From positions 16,673-80,672 of the forward strand of contig CAUAFG010000011.1 in the NCBI GenBank assembly GCA_958428235.1: a stretch of 64,000 nucleotides of DNA. The letters run 5' to 3'. This DNA comes from Faeciplasma sp900553675 (GTDB lineage Bacteria > Bacillota > Clostridia > Oscillospirales > Ruminococcaceae). How positions within the stretch are numbered: the first letter of the stretch is position 1; each line of letters begins with the position of its first letter. The position numbers were made by a program, and so were the translations under genes. Below are positions 8,100 through 16,853 of this stretch, in pieces. The notes below the pieces were generated by a model. It worked only from the letters and a program-made list of their open reading frames with translations, did no database searches and had not been told where the DNA came from.

Positions 8100-9527
8100 G
8101 TGTTTGTAAGACTTATAGATTTTATGTCGGAAGCGGTGTGGAGTATTCCCACCGTTGCGCTTATCGCCCTTACAGGGCTGTGGTTCACGGTTAAAATGCG
8201 GTGCTTGCAGATAACCTCTTTTAAAGAAATGCTGCGTGCGCTGCGCAAAAACCTGTTTTCGGGAGGAACGCGCCGCGCAATAGAATCAATCTCGACCGCC
8301 CTTGCCGCAACCGTCGGAACAGGTAGCGTAAGCGGGGTTGCGACCGCTTTGACAATCGGCGGAGCGGGAGCGATATTCTGGCTGTGGGTGTCCGCGTTTC
8401 TGGGGATGGCTGTTGCATATGCCGAGGGTGTTTTAAGTATAAAATACCGAAGCGGCAAAAAAGGCGGAATAATGTATTCTATCCGCGACGGGCTGAAAGA
8501 ACCCTTTGCGGCGGCAGTGTATGCGGCGTTCACCCTGCTTGCATCTTTCGGAATGGGCAGCATGGCTCAGACAAATGCCGGCACTCAGGCAATCAGCGCG
8601 GAATTTTCGGTTCAGCCGGTTATAATAGGGGCGGTGTTTGCAATAGTCGCTGCGTTGTGCGTGTTTTCAAAAAGGGATTTCACCGGCAAAGCCTGCTCGG
8701 TCTTTCTGCCGGTGCTGTCGGTGGCGTATATATGCGTGACGCTGTGGGTCATAATAGTCAATTATAAAAATATTCCATCTGCTTTTGAAATGATTTTTTC
8801 TTCGGCGTTCGGACTAAGACCGATTGCCGGAGGCGCTGCCGGATATGCCGTCAAGCAGGCGATATCCACCGGCTTTAAGCGGGGAATCTTCTCAAACGAG
8901 GCGGGACTCGGCACAACCGCCGCTATTCACGCCGAGGCGCAGGGAATATCTCCCCATGAGCAGGGGCTGATGAATATGTTTGAGGTGATAACCGATACGT
9001 TTATAATATGCACCTTAACGGCACTTTGTATTCTCACATCGGGAGCGCAAAATTCGGGTCTGGACGGCGCCGAGCTTGTTACAACCGCCTGCAAAACCGC
9101 TTTCGGCGATATATCCGGAAAAATCGTAGCAATAAGCATATGCGGCTTTTCGCTGGCGACGGTTATGGGGTGGTCGAAAATAGGTCTGGGCGCGGCGGAT
9201 TATCTCGGCGGGAAGACGAGGATAACGGTGTATAAGCTTGCATATGTCGCTGCGGCGTTTGCAGGGAGCGTTGTAAGTCTGGATATAGCATGGAAGATAA
9301 GCGATATCTTCAACGGCATGATGATTTTCCCCTGCACCATCGCGCTGATACTTTTGCGAAAGGAGATAACAGGGGCAAGGGAAGAGGAAAATTATAGCCG
9401 CCCCGTAGAACCAAAGCCGTTTTCTCCGCGCTCGGAATCGGGAAGCTCGTCAGCCTCGCAGACCTCGGGGAAGATTACGGGCGTAACCACAATCTGCGCA
9501 AACCGCTCGCCCGGCTCGAAGATGTAG
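8100..9527 (+). CDS. Sodium:alanine/amino-acid symporter (AGCS family)
   Basis: 475 residues and polytopic. It opens with the AGCS-like VWSIPTVALIALTGLW and carries the family hallmark ALTIGGAGAIFWLWVSAFLGMAVAYAE. Later it shows KQAISTGFKRGIFSNEAGLGTTAAIHA, the sodium/substrate region of these carriers. The chosen start is GTG at 8100, with GGGGA nine bases upstream; an ATG at 8124 is the alternative but gives a short N-terminus. The final 45 or so residues (after about KEITGAREEE) are polar, Ser/Pro-rich and antisense to the dUTPase gene, so the natural end is probably near 9395 and the tail is extra. Confidence 0.85.
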   Translation: MFVRLIDFMSEAVWSIPTVALIALTGLWFTVKMRCLQITSFKEMLRALRKNLFSGGTRRAIESISTALAATVGTGSVSGVATALTIGGAGAIFWLWVSAFLGMAVAYAEGVLSIKYRSGKKGGIMYSIRDGLKEPFAAAVYAAFTLLASFGMGSMAQTNAGTQAISAEFSVQPVIIGAVFAIVAALCVFSKRDFTGKACSVFLPVLSVAYICVTLWVIIVNYKNIPSAFEMIFSSAFGLRPIAGGAAGYAVKQAISTGFKRGIFSNEAGLGTTAAIHAEAQGISPHEQGLMNMFEVITDTFIICTLTALCILTSGAQNSGLDGAELVTTACKTAFGDISGKIVAISICGFSLATVMGWSKIGLGAADYLGGKTRITVYKLAYVAAAFAGSVVSLDIAWKISDIFNGMMIFPCTIALILLRKEITGAREEENYSRPVEPKPFSPRSESGSSSASQTSGKITGVTTICANRSPGSKM

Positions 9528-9832
9528 GGCTTGGAGCCGTGGTTGATGATGGGTACAAGAATTTCCCCGCGATAGTCGGAATCGATAACGCCGACCGAAT
9601 TTGAAAGAGTAAGCCCGAATTTTCTGCCCAAGGATGAGCGGATAAAGACCAAAAGAACAACGTCCTCACGCTCGGGACAGCAGGCAACGCCGCAGGGGAT
9701 GGTTGCAATTTCGCCCGGGTTGATGACTATGGGAGCGTCAGAGCAGACGCATAAATCCAAGCCCGCACTTGCAGCCGTCGCCGATCTGGGAATAACGGCA
9801 TTTTCGCGGAGCTTTTTAAAGGTAAGTTTCAT
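9392..9832 (-). CDS. dut: dUTP diphosphatase
   Basis: 146 residues. All five trimeric dUTPase motifs are present: SAGLDLCV (motif 1), RSSLGRK (2), GVIDSDYRGEI (3, with the catalytic Asp), GERFAQIVV (4) and the C-terminal RGENGFGSTGR (5). It hydrolyses dUTP to dUMP, supplying thymidylate synthesis and keeping uracil out of DNA. The gene converges on the symporter and overlaps its 3' end by 136 bases. Motif 5 lies inside the overlap, so this reading frame is the one under constraint there. Confidence 0.95.
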   Translation of the reverse strand: MKLTFKKLRENAVIPRSATAASAGLDLCVCSDAPIVINPGEIATIPCGVACCPEREDVVLLVFIRSSLGRKFGLTLSNSVGVIDSDYRGEILVPIINHGSKPYIFEPGERFAQIVVTPVIFPEVCEADELPDSERGENGFGSTGRL

Positions 9833-9895
9833 GTGTAATCGTGCCTTTCGTATAAGATACTGCTATGTGTCAAAAACAAAAAATTAAAAAGGTTC

Positions 9896-10105
9896 GTTCA
9901 CCTTCCTTAAAGGTGGCGGGGTCGAGGGGCAGAGTCCTCGCAGGGTCTTGGGGCAGCGCCCCAAGTCGCTCCCCGCAGGGAGCGAAATCCCCAGCAGAGC
10001 GAAACGCAGGAGTGGGAGAAAAAACAGTCCGGTGGACTGTTTTTTCGTGGGAGGACCCTCGTCGGGGGTCCTCCTATGGGCGTGCGAAGCACGTCCATGA
10101 CTGCA
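9896..10105. repeat. GC-rich multi-stem-loop repeat, copy A1
   Basis: About 210 bases with five or six consecutive hairpins: CTTGGGGCAGCGCCCCAAG, GCTCCCCGCAGGGAGC, ACAGTCCGGTGGACTGT, the arms GGAGGACCC and GGGGGTCCTCC, and GGGCGTGCGAAGCACGTCC. The same order occurs inverted at 24775-24992, with compensatory changes in the stems. No gene is supported. It fills the space between dut and the U32 peptidase gene. Confidence 0.8.
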
Positions 10106-10182
10106 CAAACTATATATCATTACAAACTATTAATTGACAAACAAACTTCCCATTCAATATAACAAAACACTGCCGGTTATCT

Positions 10183-12246
10183 TCACTCAATCCCCCGATA
10201 ATAAAGCCCGCGAGTAAAATCCCCCTCCGGCTTAGCACCGTTCCGGTAATCATCAAAAACATCCCTGACCTGCTCAGGCGATTCATTCGTGAAATACAAA
10301 ATCCCAAAATCAAGACTAAAGTCTCTCAGTTTGTCCGAAAGCCAGAGCGTCTTAGAATTGAGCAGCTCGTAATATCCAAGCTCCCTGCGGCACAAAATCG
10401 GGAATTTCGCCCCTGTTCGGTCAACAACGGCATGAGTGCAGCCTTTGCACCCGACCTCCGCACTTATCGGGCAGTTTGCCGTCAGCATAAGCGGAAGTCT
10501 GCCGTAAACAATCGCCCCTGTCGGAACGGGCGCGGCAATAGCTCCCGCCTGAAACGCCTTAAGCTCGAACGAAAGGGTTATAGCTTCAAGCCCCGCTTGG
10601 GCGTATTCGTATGCCGAGATGGAGTTGGTTATGTTCAGCCCGAACCCGCCGATTGCTTTCAGCCCAAGCTCCTGCGCGATTATTATGTGCGCGGGATTGA
10701 CGGCTTCAACCGCCTCAAACCCCAAAGCCTTCGCCGCTTCAAGCTCGGATATCACCTTACCCTCGTTGAAGGTAAACCGCGGCAGGGAAAGAACCGCTTT
10801 TTCCTTTGGCAGGCCCGCCCGCACGTAGGCTTCCGCCTGAGAAAGCGGGGTAATCACCCTTTCAATCCCGCCGATGTCTACAAGCGTAAGCTGCGAAACG
10901 GTCTGAACGCTTGCCCATAGCTCGGGGTATTTTAAATTCAGGGTCTTGGGTCGAGCCAAAAACATATTTTCCGGCGTAAAGCTTTTTACTTTTGTAAGAC
11001 TTTCCACCCGTGCTTCGTCCAAGGCGTCTACAGCCCTGCGGCGGAGCGAATTGAGCGACGACAGCGGAACCATAAGCCCGCCGTCGATGCTTATTTCAAT
11101 GCTGTCGGGATAATACAAACTTCCGCCCAGCTTTGAAAGCTGAGCCTTAACGGTGTTCTCACCGGTGGGGCGGTTTATCGCCTTTTCGGGGACGTCCCCC
11201 TCAATAACAGCCGAATATTCGCCGCTTTTGGCTTTAAGCACGCAGGGAAGACCCTCGCGCGCGGTAAATTCAAGGCTTATCGGGAATTTCTGCGGCTCTT
11301 TTTTGTAAAGCTCCCGCAATTGCGGCAGAACTCCGCTTGCGGACACAACATCCTCCTTGGTTCTTGCACCGAACATATCCCTGCCGGTTCTGGACGTGTA
11401 ATACCCATCGGTAAAGCCGCTTCTTGAAAATACCGCCTTAAGTGATTCAACACTGTAATCCTCGCCGTCGAGCGAGCGGCGCAAAGCGTCTGTAGCGGCG
11501 GCAACGTATTCCGGACGCTTCATTCTGCCCTCGATTTTCAAGGACGATACCCCAATGCCGCTCATTTCTCGGGCGTTGTCTATCACCGACATATCCTTCA
11601 GCGAAAGGGCGTATTTGTCCTGCGATTTTCCTTTTGCAGAGAAGGGAAGCCTGCATGCTCCTGCACACAACCCTCTGTTTGCCGAGCGCGAGCCTATCAT
11701 CGCGCTTAAATAGCACTGCCCCGAAGCCGACATACATAGTGCGCCATGAACAAAGGCTTCGATTTCTATTCCCTCGCGGCAAAGCTGTGCGATTATCTGC
11801 TTTGAAAGCTCCCTTGAAACAACTGCCCGCCGATATCCGCGGCGCTTCGCCCATTTCATACCCGCTTGTGTGTGCAGGGTAAGCTGGGTGGAAGCGTGAA
11901 CCGGCATATCCGGGCAGGCTGATTTAACTATGTATAGCGCGGCTTCATCCTGAACTATAAGACCGTCGATTCCTATTTCGCAGGCGAAGGCGATAACACG
12001 CGCAAGCTCTTCAAGCTCGCCGTCTAAAACGCAGGTGTTTATCGCCTGATATGCCAAAGCTCCGTATCTGTGGCAGAGCCTGACTGCGTCGCGCAGCTCG
12101 TCGCTGTCAAAATTCTTGGCGTTGTGGCGGGCGGAGAACCTTTTTCCGCCGAGATAAACGGCGTCAGCCCCGCACCGCAAAGCTGCTGTTAAGGCTTCAA
12201 ACGACCCGCAGGGAGCCAGAAGCTCGGCGCGGTCAGACTTTTGCAT
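10183..12246 (-). CDS. Peptidase U32 family protein
   Basis: 687 residues from the ATG at 12246 (MQKSDRAELLAPCGSFEAL). A longer frame begins with a TTG at 12291 but would overlap zapA by 59 bases, so the ATG is preferred. The U32 region shows AVYLGGKRFSAR, GLIVQDEAALYIVK, PVHASTQLTLH, the U32 signature ALCMSASGQCYLSAMIG and later the Cys-containing GLCAGACRLPF. A C-terminal extension fits the longer DUF3656-bearing, RlhA-like branch. Members modify tRNA or 23S rRNA or act as collagenase-like proteins; rRNA modification is the better guess for this size. It overlaps zapA by 14 bases. Confidence 0.85.
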   Translation of the reverse strand: MQKSDRAELLAPCGSFEALTAALRCGADAVYLGGKRFSARHNAKNFDSDELRDAVRLCHRYGALAYQAINTCVLDGELEELARVIAFACEIGIDGLIVQDEAALYIVKSACPDMPVHASTQLTLHTQAGMKWAKRRGYRRAVVSRELSKQIIAQLCREGIEIEAFVHGALCMSASGQCYLSAMIGSRSANRGLCAGACRLPFSAKGKSQDKYALSLKDMSVIDNAREMSGIGVSSLKIEGRMKRPEYVAAATDALRRSLDGEDYSVESLKAVFSRSGFTDGYYTSRTGRDMFGARTKEDVVSASGVLPQLRELYKKEPQKFPISLEFTAREGLPCVLKAKSGEYSAVIEGDVPEKAINRPTGENTVKAQLSKLGGSLYYPDSIEISIDGGLMVPLSSLNSLRRRAVDALDEARVESLTKVKSFTPENMFLARPKTLNLKYPELWASVQTVSQLTLVDIGGIERVITPLSQAEAYVRAGLPKEKAVLSLPRFTFNEGKVISELEAAKALGFEAVEAVNPAHIIIAQELGLKAIGGFGLNITNSISAYEYAQAGLEAITLSFELKAFQAGAIAAPVPTGAIVYGRLPLMLTANCPISAEVGCKGCTHAVVDRTGAKFPILCRRELGYYELLNSKTLWLSDKLRDFSLDFGILYFTNESPEQVRDVFDDYRNGAKPEGDFTRGLYYRGIE

Positions 12247-12616
12247 GACTTTGTGCCGGCTTAGATTCGCTATGCGAAAGCTTTTCTTCAAGCTCGGAAA
12301 TCTTCTTTTGCAGCGCGCTTATTTCCTTTTTGCCCGACTCGAACTTTTGACGAGCCTTGTCAGCCGAGGTCATGTATTCGCCTATCTGCAAACGGATATT
12401 GTCGGCGCTTTCAGCCGCCTTGGAGGCTTCGTCCATAGCGTCGAGAGCGGCTAAAATTGCAACGTCGATTCCGCTAAGGGTCTTGCTTGCGGAAAGCATT
12501 TCGTTCATCTTAGAATCGAGTTTTCCTGCCAGATTCTGAGTGTATTCGGGGGAATTTTCGGTTATAAGGGTGTACTCTCTTCCGATGATTCTTACTTTAA
12601 CGCGGTTTTCCATCAT
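12233..12616 (-). CDS. zapA: Cell division protein ZapA
   Basis: 127 residues. The N-terminal half NRVKVRIIGREYTLITENSPEYTQNLAGKLD is the ZapA globular part. The C-terminal half (about 70-118) is a charged coiled coil ending in ISELEEKLS. ZapA dimerises and crosslinks FtsZ filaments at the division ring. It sits upstream of a U32 peptidase, a frequent Firmicute arrangement, and has AAAGGA before paired ATGs at 12616 and 12613. Confidence 0.85.
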   Translation of the reverse strand: MMENRVKVRIIGREYTLITENSPEYTQNLAGKLDSKMNEMLSASKTLSGIDVAILAALDAMDEASKAAESADNIRLQIGEYMTSADKARQKFESGKKEISALQKKISELEEKLSHSESKPAQSHAKV

Positions 12617-12640
12617 ATTTTTCCTTTCATATATAAAAGT

Positions 12641-13591
12641 TTATTCCTGTTCTATAAGCTCAAAATACTCTTTTATTTCCGTTTTAAATTCCGTGTCGAC
12701 GCTGAAATATCCGTTGTCGCCCCATGTTCCCTTGGGCATTCTGTAGGTTGCAGGGGACTGGGATATTTCTAAAAGATGCTCGTAAGCCGGCTTGACCTCT
12801 TTAAAGCTGCGGGAGGTTATATCGGTGTCGGAATTGTTGAATATTGTGTTGAATATATTTGTAAGGTTGTTTGTTATCTCCTCGGCGTTGGTAAGGAAGC
12901 CGGAATTGATGATTGAAGCTCCAAGCTCGCCGACCGCCTGTACCTTGGTTTTTTCGCCGTCGGCGTATAAAGGATATGTCAGGATTCTTCTGATATCGTC
13001 TCCCCATAACGTCCTTGATGCCGGTCCCTGCGAAAAGCTTGTAAGCTCGCCGGTCTCCTCGTTTTTGTAATACAGCTCCTCTGGGAAGGTGTAGCTGCTG
13101 GTTCCGCCGGCGTACTCCACCAAAGCCTTAAAACCGTCGTTGGATATTTTGATGTACTTGTCGCACTTAATGTCAAAGGCGTTTTCCACCGCCGCTTTAA
13201 GATATGACATTCCGCCGCTTTCAAAAAGCTGGGCAACGGTGCCGGAGGTTCCTCCAACCTCGGATAAGGTGTATTTGGACACCGGAACTATCTTAACGCT
13301 TCCGCCGTCCGGTAATACCCTTATAATCGCCATACCGTTTATGGTTTCGCCCTGCGCGCCGACGAACAGGATGGTTTCGCGGGCAAACGAAAAGTCCTCC
13401 TCCTCGCTTTCTCCGCTGTTTTCGGTTTGCGCCATTTGCTCCTCCTGAGCCTTTTTCTTTGCCGGCTGGGTTACGAAAATATCCAGCAGCAAAACTGCGC
13501 AGCTTCCGAAAATCACCAAGCATATAAACATCGTGGCAACGTAAACCACTAAAACATTGATCTGTGAGCTTCTTTTTTTCTGTGTTGACAT
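12641..13591 (-). CDS. LytR-CpsA-Psr (LCP)-like envelope protein, atypical
   Basis: 316 residues: a short cytoplasmic tail, one membrane segment (about 12-38), an acidic linker and an extracytoplasmic domain. LCP features are recognisable: NGMAIIRVLPDGGSVKIVPVSKYT where the family normally has the Arg-Asp of the phosphate-binding site, and LKAAVENAFDIKCDKYIKISNDGFKALVEYAGG matching the conserved lipid-pocket helix and strand. LCP enzymes attach polymers from lipid carriers to peptidoglycan. The missing Arg/Asp makes transferase activity doubtful; it may be a structural relative. GGAGG precedes the ATG, and zapA follows 24 bases downstream. Confidence 0.6.
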   Translation of the reverse strand: MSTQKKRSSQINVLVVYVATMFICLVIFGSCAVLLLDIFVTQPAKKKAQEEQMAQTENSGESEEEDFSFARETILFVGAQGETINGMAIIRVLPDGGSVKIVPVSKYTLSEVGGTSGTVAQLFESGGMSYLKAAVENAFDIKCDKYIKISNDGFKALVEYAGGTSSYTFPEELYYKNEETGELTSFSQGPASRTLWGDDIRRILTYPLYADGEKTKVQAVGELGASIINSGFLTNAEEITNNLTNIFNTIFNNSDTDITSRSFKEVKPAYEHLLEISQSPATYRMPKGTWGDNGYFSVDTEFKTEIKEYFELIEQE

Positions 13592-13820
13592 ACCGTTCCT
13601 CCGGTGAATTAGTATATATGTGTTGCATTTTTATTTATCTTGGTATATAATTAATTATACGCCGATATTAAAGACAGAAATACCGCCGAACCGTTAATGA
13701 TAATATCATTTCCGGTGATTTATATAAAAATAATACCATAAAAGCTGCGCCATTTCAAGAGAAATTTGATTACAAATCGGATATTTTAGATTTTTCGCGC
13801 AAGTCAGGAGGGCACAAGCC

Positions 13821-14969
13821 TTGATAAATCAGAAAGAGCTTAAAAGAGCATGGGCGGAAATCCATCTGGATCGCCTTAAAAGAAACGTTGAAAAATGCCG
13901 CGGGCTTATAAGCAAGCCCTGCGAGATGATGTGTGTTGTTAAAGCCAACTGCTACGGTCATGGCATAGAAAAAATAATCCCCTGCCTTCAGGACGAAGCG
14001 GGCATAGACTGGTTTGCGGTGTCGAATCTTATCGAGGCGATACAGCTGCGCCAGCTTGGGGTTACCGGCGAGATACTTATTCTGGGCTACACACCCCCGC
14101 AGAATGCCCCCGAGCTTGTGGAGTACGACATCATTCAGGCGGTGACCGAATACTCCTACGCCTGCGAGCTTTCAAAAAGCTGCCCCATAAAGGAAAAAAT
14201 AAGAGTACATATAGCCGTTGACACCGGTATGACAAGAATAGGCGTTAGAGCCAAAGACGTTGGCGGCATATGCGACGAGATTCAGAAGATTGTTAAGCTC
14301 CCCAGCATTGAAACCGAGGGGATATTCACCCACCTGAGCGTTGCCGACAGCGCCGCGCAGGACGATATCGAGTTCACCAAGCGGCAGATTGAGCTTATAT
14401 GTGAAGTAAAGCGCGAGCTTAACAGGCGGCTTGTTGTAGTTAAACGTCTGCATTTCCTCAATTCTGCGGGTGCCGCGTATCACTTCGATTCGAGGAGCGA
14501 CCTTGCGCGCTTTGGAATAATGCTTTACGGTTTGCACCCCAACAGCGCGCTTCCGCTTCCTGTAGAGCTTGAACCGGTGATGGAGCTTAAGGCGGCGGTA
14601 TCTCAGGTGAAAACGGTTGAAGCAGGTGTAAGCGTAAGCTACGGCAGGACGTATGTTACCGACAGGGAAACGCGGATAGCGACCGTCACCATCGGCTATG
14701 CCGACGGCTACCCAAGGCTGCTTTCGGGCAGAGCAAGCGTTATCATCAGGGGACGCAAAGCCCCGATAATCGGCAGGGTCTGCATGGATCAGCTTATGAT
14801 AGATGTAAGCGGGATCCCCGACGTTGCCGAGGGCGACGTTGTTACCCTGTTCGGAACGGATGGAGATGAGAGCATAACCGCCGACGAGCTTGCCGATATC
14901 TATGGAAGCATTGGATATGAGATCGTCTGCGGGATAAGTCCGCGCGTACCCAGAATATTTATAGAGTAA
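13821..14969 (+). CDS. alr: Alanine racemase
   Basis: 382 residues. The PLP lysine sits in VVKANCYGHG (Lys41). The second catalytic residue is the Tyr of VSYGRTY, and RFGIMLYGLHPN and GRVCMDQLMIDVS complete the family pattern. It interconverts L- and D-alanine for peptidoglycan. The start is TTG at 13821 with AGGAGGGC eight bases upstream, and the frame has no earlier alternative. It is transcribed alone; a stem-loop overlaps the stop codon. Confidence 0.93.
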   Translation: MINQKELKRAWAEIHLDRLKRNVEKCRGLISKPCEMMCVVKANCYGHGIEKIIPCLQDEAGIDWFAVSNLIEAIQLRQLGVTGEILILGYTPPQNAPELVEYDIIQAVTEYSYACELSKSCPIKEKIRVHIAVDTGMTRIGVRAKDVGGICDEIQKIVKLPSIETEGIFTHLSVADSAAQDDIEFTKRQIELICEVKRELNRRLVVVKRLHFLNSAGAAYHFDSRSDLARFGIMLYGLHPNSALPLPVELEPVMELKAAVSQVKTVEAGVSVSYGRTYVTDRETRIATVTIGYADGYPRLLSGRASVIIRGRKAPIIGRVCMDQLMIDVSGIPDVAEGDVVTLFGTDGDESITADELADIYGSIGYEIVCGISPRVPRIFIE

Positions 14970-14988
14970 GCCGCCTGTTGGCGGCTTA
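14967..14988 (+). terminator. Stem-loop at the end of alr
   Basis: TAAGCCGCC and GGCGGCTTA pair around TGTT, overlapping the stop codon. The T-run is short (GTT), so termination efficiency is uncertain. Confidence 0.45.
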
Positions 14989-14989
14989 G

Positions 14990-15112
14990 TTAAGAGAGAA
15001 AAGAGAAGAGTGAATAGAGAAAAGATTCGGTATCGCCTTCGGCGATGATTTTTGGAGCCGCTAAAGCGGCTAAAGTGAGGGAAAGGCGATTGTTTCGCAA
15101 TCTTTTTTCGGT
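14990..15112. repeat. GA-rich dispersed repeat, copy 2
   Basis: A purine run (AAGAGAGAAAAGAGAAGAG) is followed by the stem-loop GGTATCGCCTTCGGCGAT and then GCCGCTAAAGCGGC, the same order seen in the reverse complement of copy 1. A further small hairpin (GATTGTTTCGCAATC plus T6) at 15087-15111 resembles a terminator just before the rimP promoter. Confidence 0.7.
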
Positions 15113-15139
15113 TTTTGGCAACTTTTTTGCGTTTTGCTC

Positions 15140-15167
15140 TTGATTTTTCCGAAAAGTGTGTTATACT
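15140..15167 (+). promoter_or_regulatory. Promoter of the rimP-nusA-infB operon
   Basis: TTGATT (15140-15145) and TATACT (15162-15167) lie 16 bases apart. Transcription would begin near 15175, giving a leader of about 85 bases before rimP that contains two hairpins. Confidence 0.7.
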
Positions 15168-15187
15168 ATTGTTAATAAATCTTAATG

Positions 15188-15221
15188 AAAGGCTGGAATC
15201 TGGTTCCGGTCTTTTGTTTTT
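15188..15221 (+). terminator. Possible attenuator in the rimP leader
   Basis: AAAGGCTGGAA (15188-15198) pairs over 11 positions, with two G-U pairs, to TTCCGGTCTTT (15204-15214) around a five-base loop. It is followed by T-rich sequence, and the whole lies downstream of the promoter and upstream of rimP. A second hairpin, AGAGCG/CGCTCT, lies at 15222-15239 just before the ribosome binding site. Premature termination controlled by NusA or another factor is an inference. Confidence 0.55.
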
Positions 15222-15259
15222 AGAGCGCGTTCACGCTCTGATATGAAAGGGATGATTTT

Positions 15260-15733
15260 ATGGCTGACAGCAAGGTGGCTGCGGCGGTAAGAGAGCTTGC
15301 ACAACCCTTATGCGACGAGCTTGGTCTGTTTCTGTGGGACGTCAGGTTTGAAAAAGAAGGCGCAACCTGGTATCTGCGGGTGATTATCGATAAGGACGGC
15401 GGCATAGATATGGACGACTGCGAATCGCTTCACCGCCCATTAAACAAGCTGCTCGACGAAACCGACCCGATACCCCAGCAGTATGTGTTCGAGGTCAGCT
15501 CGCCCGGTCTTGCGAGAGAGCTGCGGCGTCCGGAGCATTTTGAGGTCTGCATCGGCGATCCGGTAAGGGTTCGGTTTATCCGTCCCAAAAACGGCGAGAA
15601 GGAGATAATCAGAACCCTTTCGGAGTATGATAAAACCTTTATCACCCTCACCGACGACAACGGAGTCAGCGAGAATGTGGAGCTGTCCGAGTGCGCGTTC
15701 GTCAAGCTCTACGACGACGGCGATTTGTTCTGA
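15260..15733 (+). CDS. rimP: Ribosome maturation factor RimP
   Basis: 157 residues. The N-terminal domain contains ELGLFLWDVRFEKEGATWYLRVIID and DCESLHRPLNKLLDE, and the SH3-like second domain begins YVFEVSSPGLARELRRPEHFE. RimP assists late 30S subunit assembly. It is the first gene of the nusA-infB operon, with GAAAGGGATG before the ATG. Confidence 0.93.
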   Translation: MADSKVAAAVRELAQPLCDELGLFLWDVRFEKEGATWYLRVIIDKDGGIDMDDCESLHRPLNKLLDETDPIPQQYVFEVSSPGLARELRRPEHFEVCIGDPVRVRFIRPKNGEKEIIRTLSEYDKTFITLTDDNGVSENVELSECAFVKLYDDGDLF

Positions 15734-15800
15734 AAATCGCGCAGAGAACCGAAATTGTTGAAAACAATATTTGATATATGAAAGGAATGGTCACGACATT

Positions 15801-16853
15801 ATGAACAAGGTAAACAAGGAGTTTTTTGAGGCACTTAAGGGATTGGAGCTTACAAGCGGCATATCTCTTGAAGTGCTTATAGAAAGGATAAAGCAGGGAA
15901 TATTAAAAGCCGTTAAGAGGGATTACCCCGATACCGAAAACGTCCGCATTGACATCGACCCTGATAAGCAGGAGTTCGGAATGTGCCTTTTAAAAACCGT
16001 GGTAGAGGGCGAGCCTGAGGATCCCGCAAACGAAATCAACATTGAGGAAGCAAGAACATATAATGAAAAACTTGTAATAGGCGACGCCTGCGAGATCCCG
16101 CTGTCTCCCGCAAAGTTCGGAAGAGTTGCGGCTTCAAGCGCAAAGCAGTCGATTCGCTCCGACTTAAAGCAGTTCGAGCGCGACAGGCTTGTAGCCCAGT
16201 ACAAGGATAAGGAACACGAGCTTGTTTCCGCAACCGTTCAGAAGGTCGAGCCGGTTACAGGCAACGCTATACTTTTAATCAACAAGGACGAAATCTATTT
16301 TCCCAAGGCAGAGCAGATCCCAGGAGAGGAGCTTAAGGCTGGGGATATTATAAAGGTATACGTTGTCGGAGTTTTAAATCCCGACAAAAAGCCCTCGGTA
16401 AAGGTTTCAAGAACTCACCGCGACTTTGTTAAAAGACTGTTCGAGCTGGAGGTTCCCGAAATTTACGACGGTACCGTTGAAATCAAGGCGGTATCCCGCG
16501 AGGCAGGATCCCGAAGCAAGATAGCAATAGTAAGCCACAACCCCGACGTTGACGCTATAGGCGCCTGCATAGGTCCCAAGCGTTCAAGAATCACCGCAAT
16601 AGTTTCGGAGCTGGGCGGAGAAAAAATCGATCTTATAAGCTACAGCGAGGACGACGCCGAGTTTATCGCAAGCGCGCTGTCACCGGCAGAGGTAGTAAGC
16701 GTTACCTTGGCTGAGGACGGCACCAAAACCGCTTCGGTCATAGTTCCCGCAAATCAGCTTTCGCTGGCGATAGGCAACAAGGGTCAGAACGCCAAGCTTG
16801 CCGCACGTCTTACCGGATACAAGATCGATATATCCGCAAAAGAAGATGGTTAG
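15801..16853 (+). CDS. nusA: Transcription termination/antitermination factor NusA
   Basis: 350 residues from ATG 15801 (MNKVNKEFFEALKGLE). An upstream in-frame TTG at 15771 overlaps the AAAGGA site and is not needed. The order is the N-terminal RNA polymerase-binding domain (1-125), an S1 domain (about 130-195, ATVQKVEPVTGNAILLI) and two KH domains, with GSRSKIAIVSH, GACIGPKRSRI and the second KH loop AIGNKGQNAKLAARLTG. It lacks the acidic C-terminal repeats of proteobacterial NusA, as is usual in Firmicutes. The stop overlaps the next gene by eight bases. Confidence 0.95.
   Translation: MNKVNKEFFEALKGLELTSGISLEVLIERIKQGILKAVKRDYPDTENVRIDIDPDKQEFGMCLLKTVVEGEPEDPANEINIEEARTYNEKLVIGDACEIPLSPAKFGRVAASSAKQSIRSDLKQFERDRLVAQYKDKEHELVSATVQKVEPVTGNAILLINKDEIYFPKAEQIPGEELKAGDIIKVYVVGVLNPDKKPSVKVSRTHRDFVKRLFELEVPEIYDGTVEIKAVSREAGSRSKIAIVSHNPDVDAIGACIGPKRSRITAIVSELGGEKIDLISYSEDDAEFIASALSPAEVVSVTLAEDGTKTASVIVPANQLSLAIGNKGQNAKLAARLTGYKIDISAKEDG

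Noticed and set aside
12247..12291. Extension of the U32 peptidase to the TTG at 12291
   Set aside because: It would overlap zapA by 59 bases and adds a segment before the conserved AELLAPCG start; ATG 12246 is sufficient.
15771..15800. TTG at 15771 as the nusA start
   Set aside because: It would place the ribosome binding site inside the coding sequence and add ten residues before the conserved NusA start at ATG 15801.
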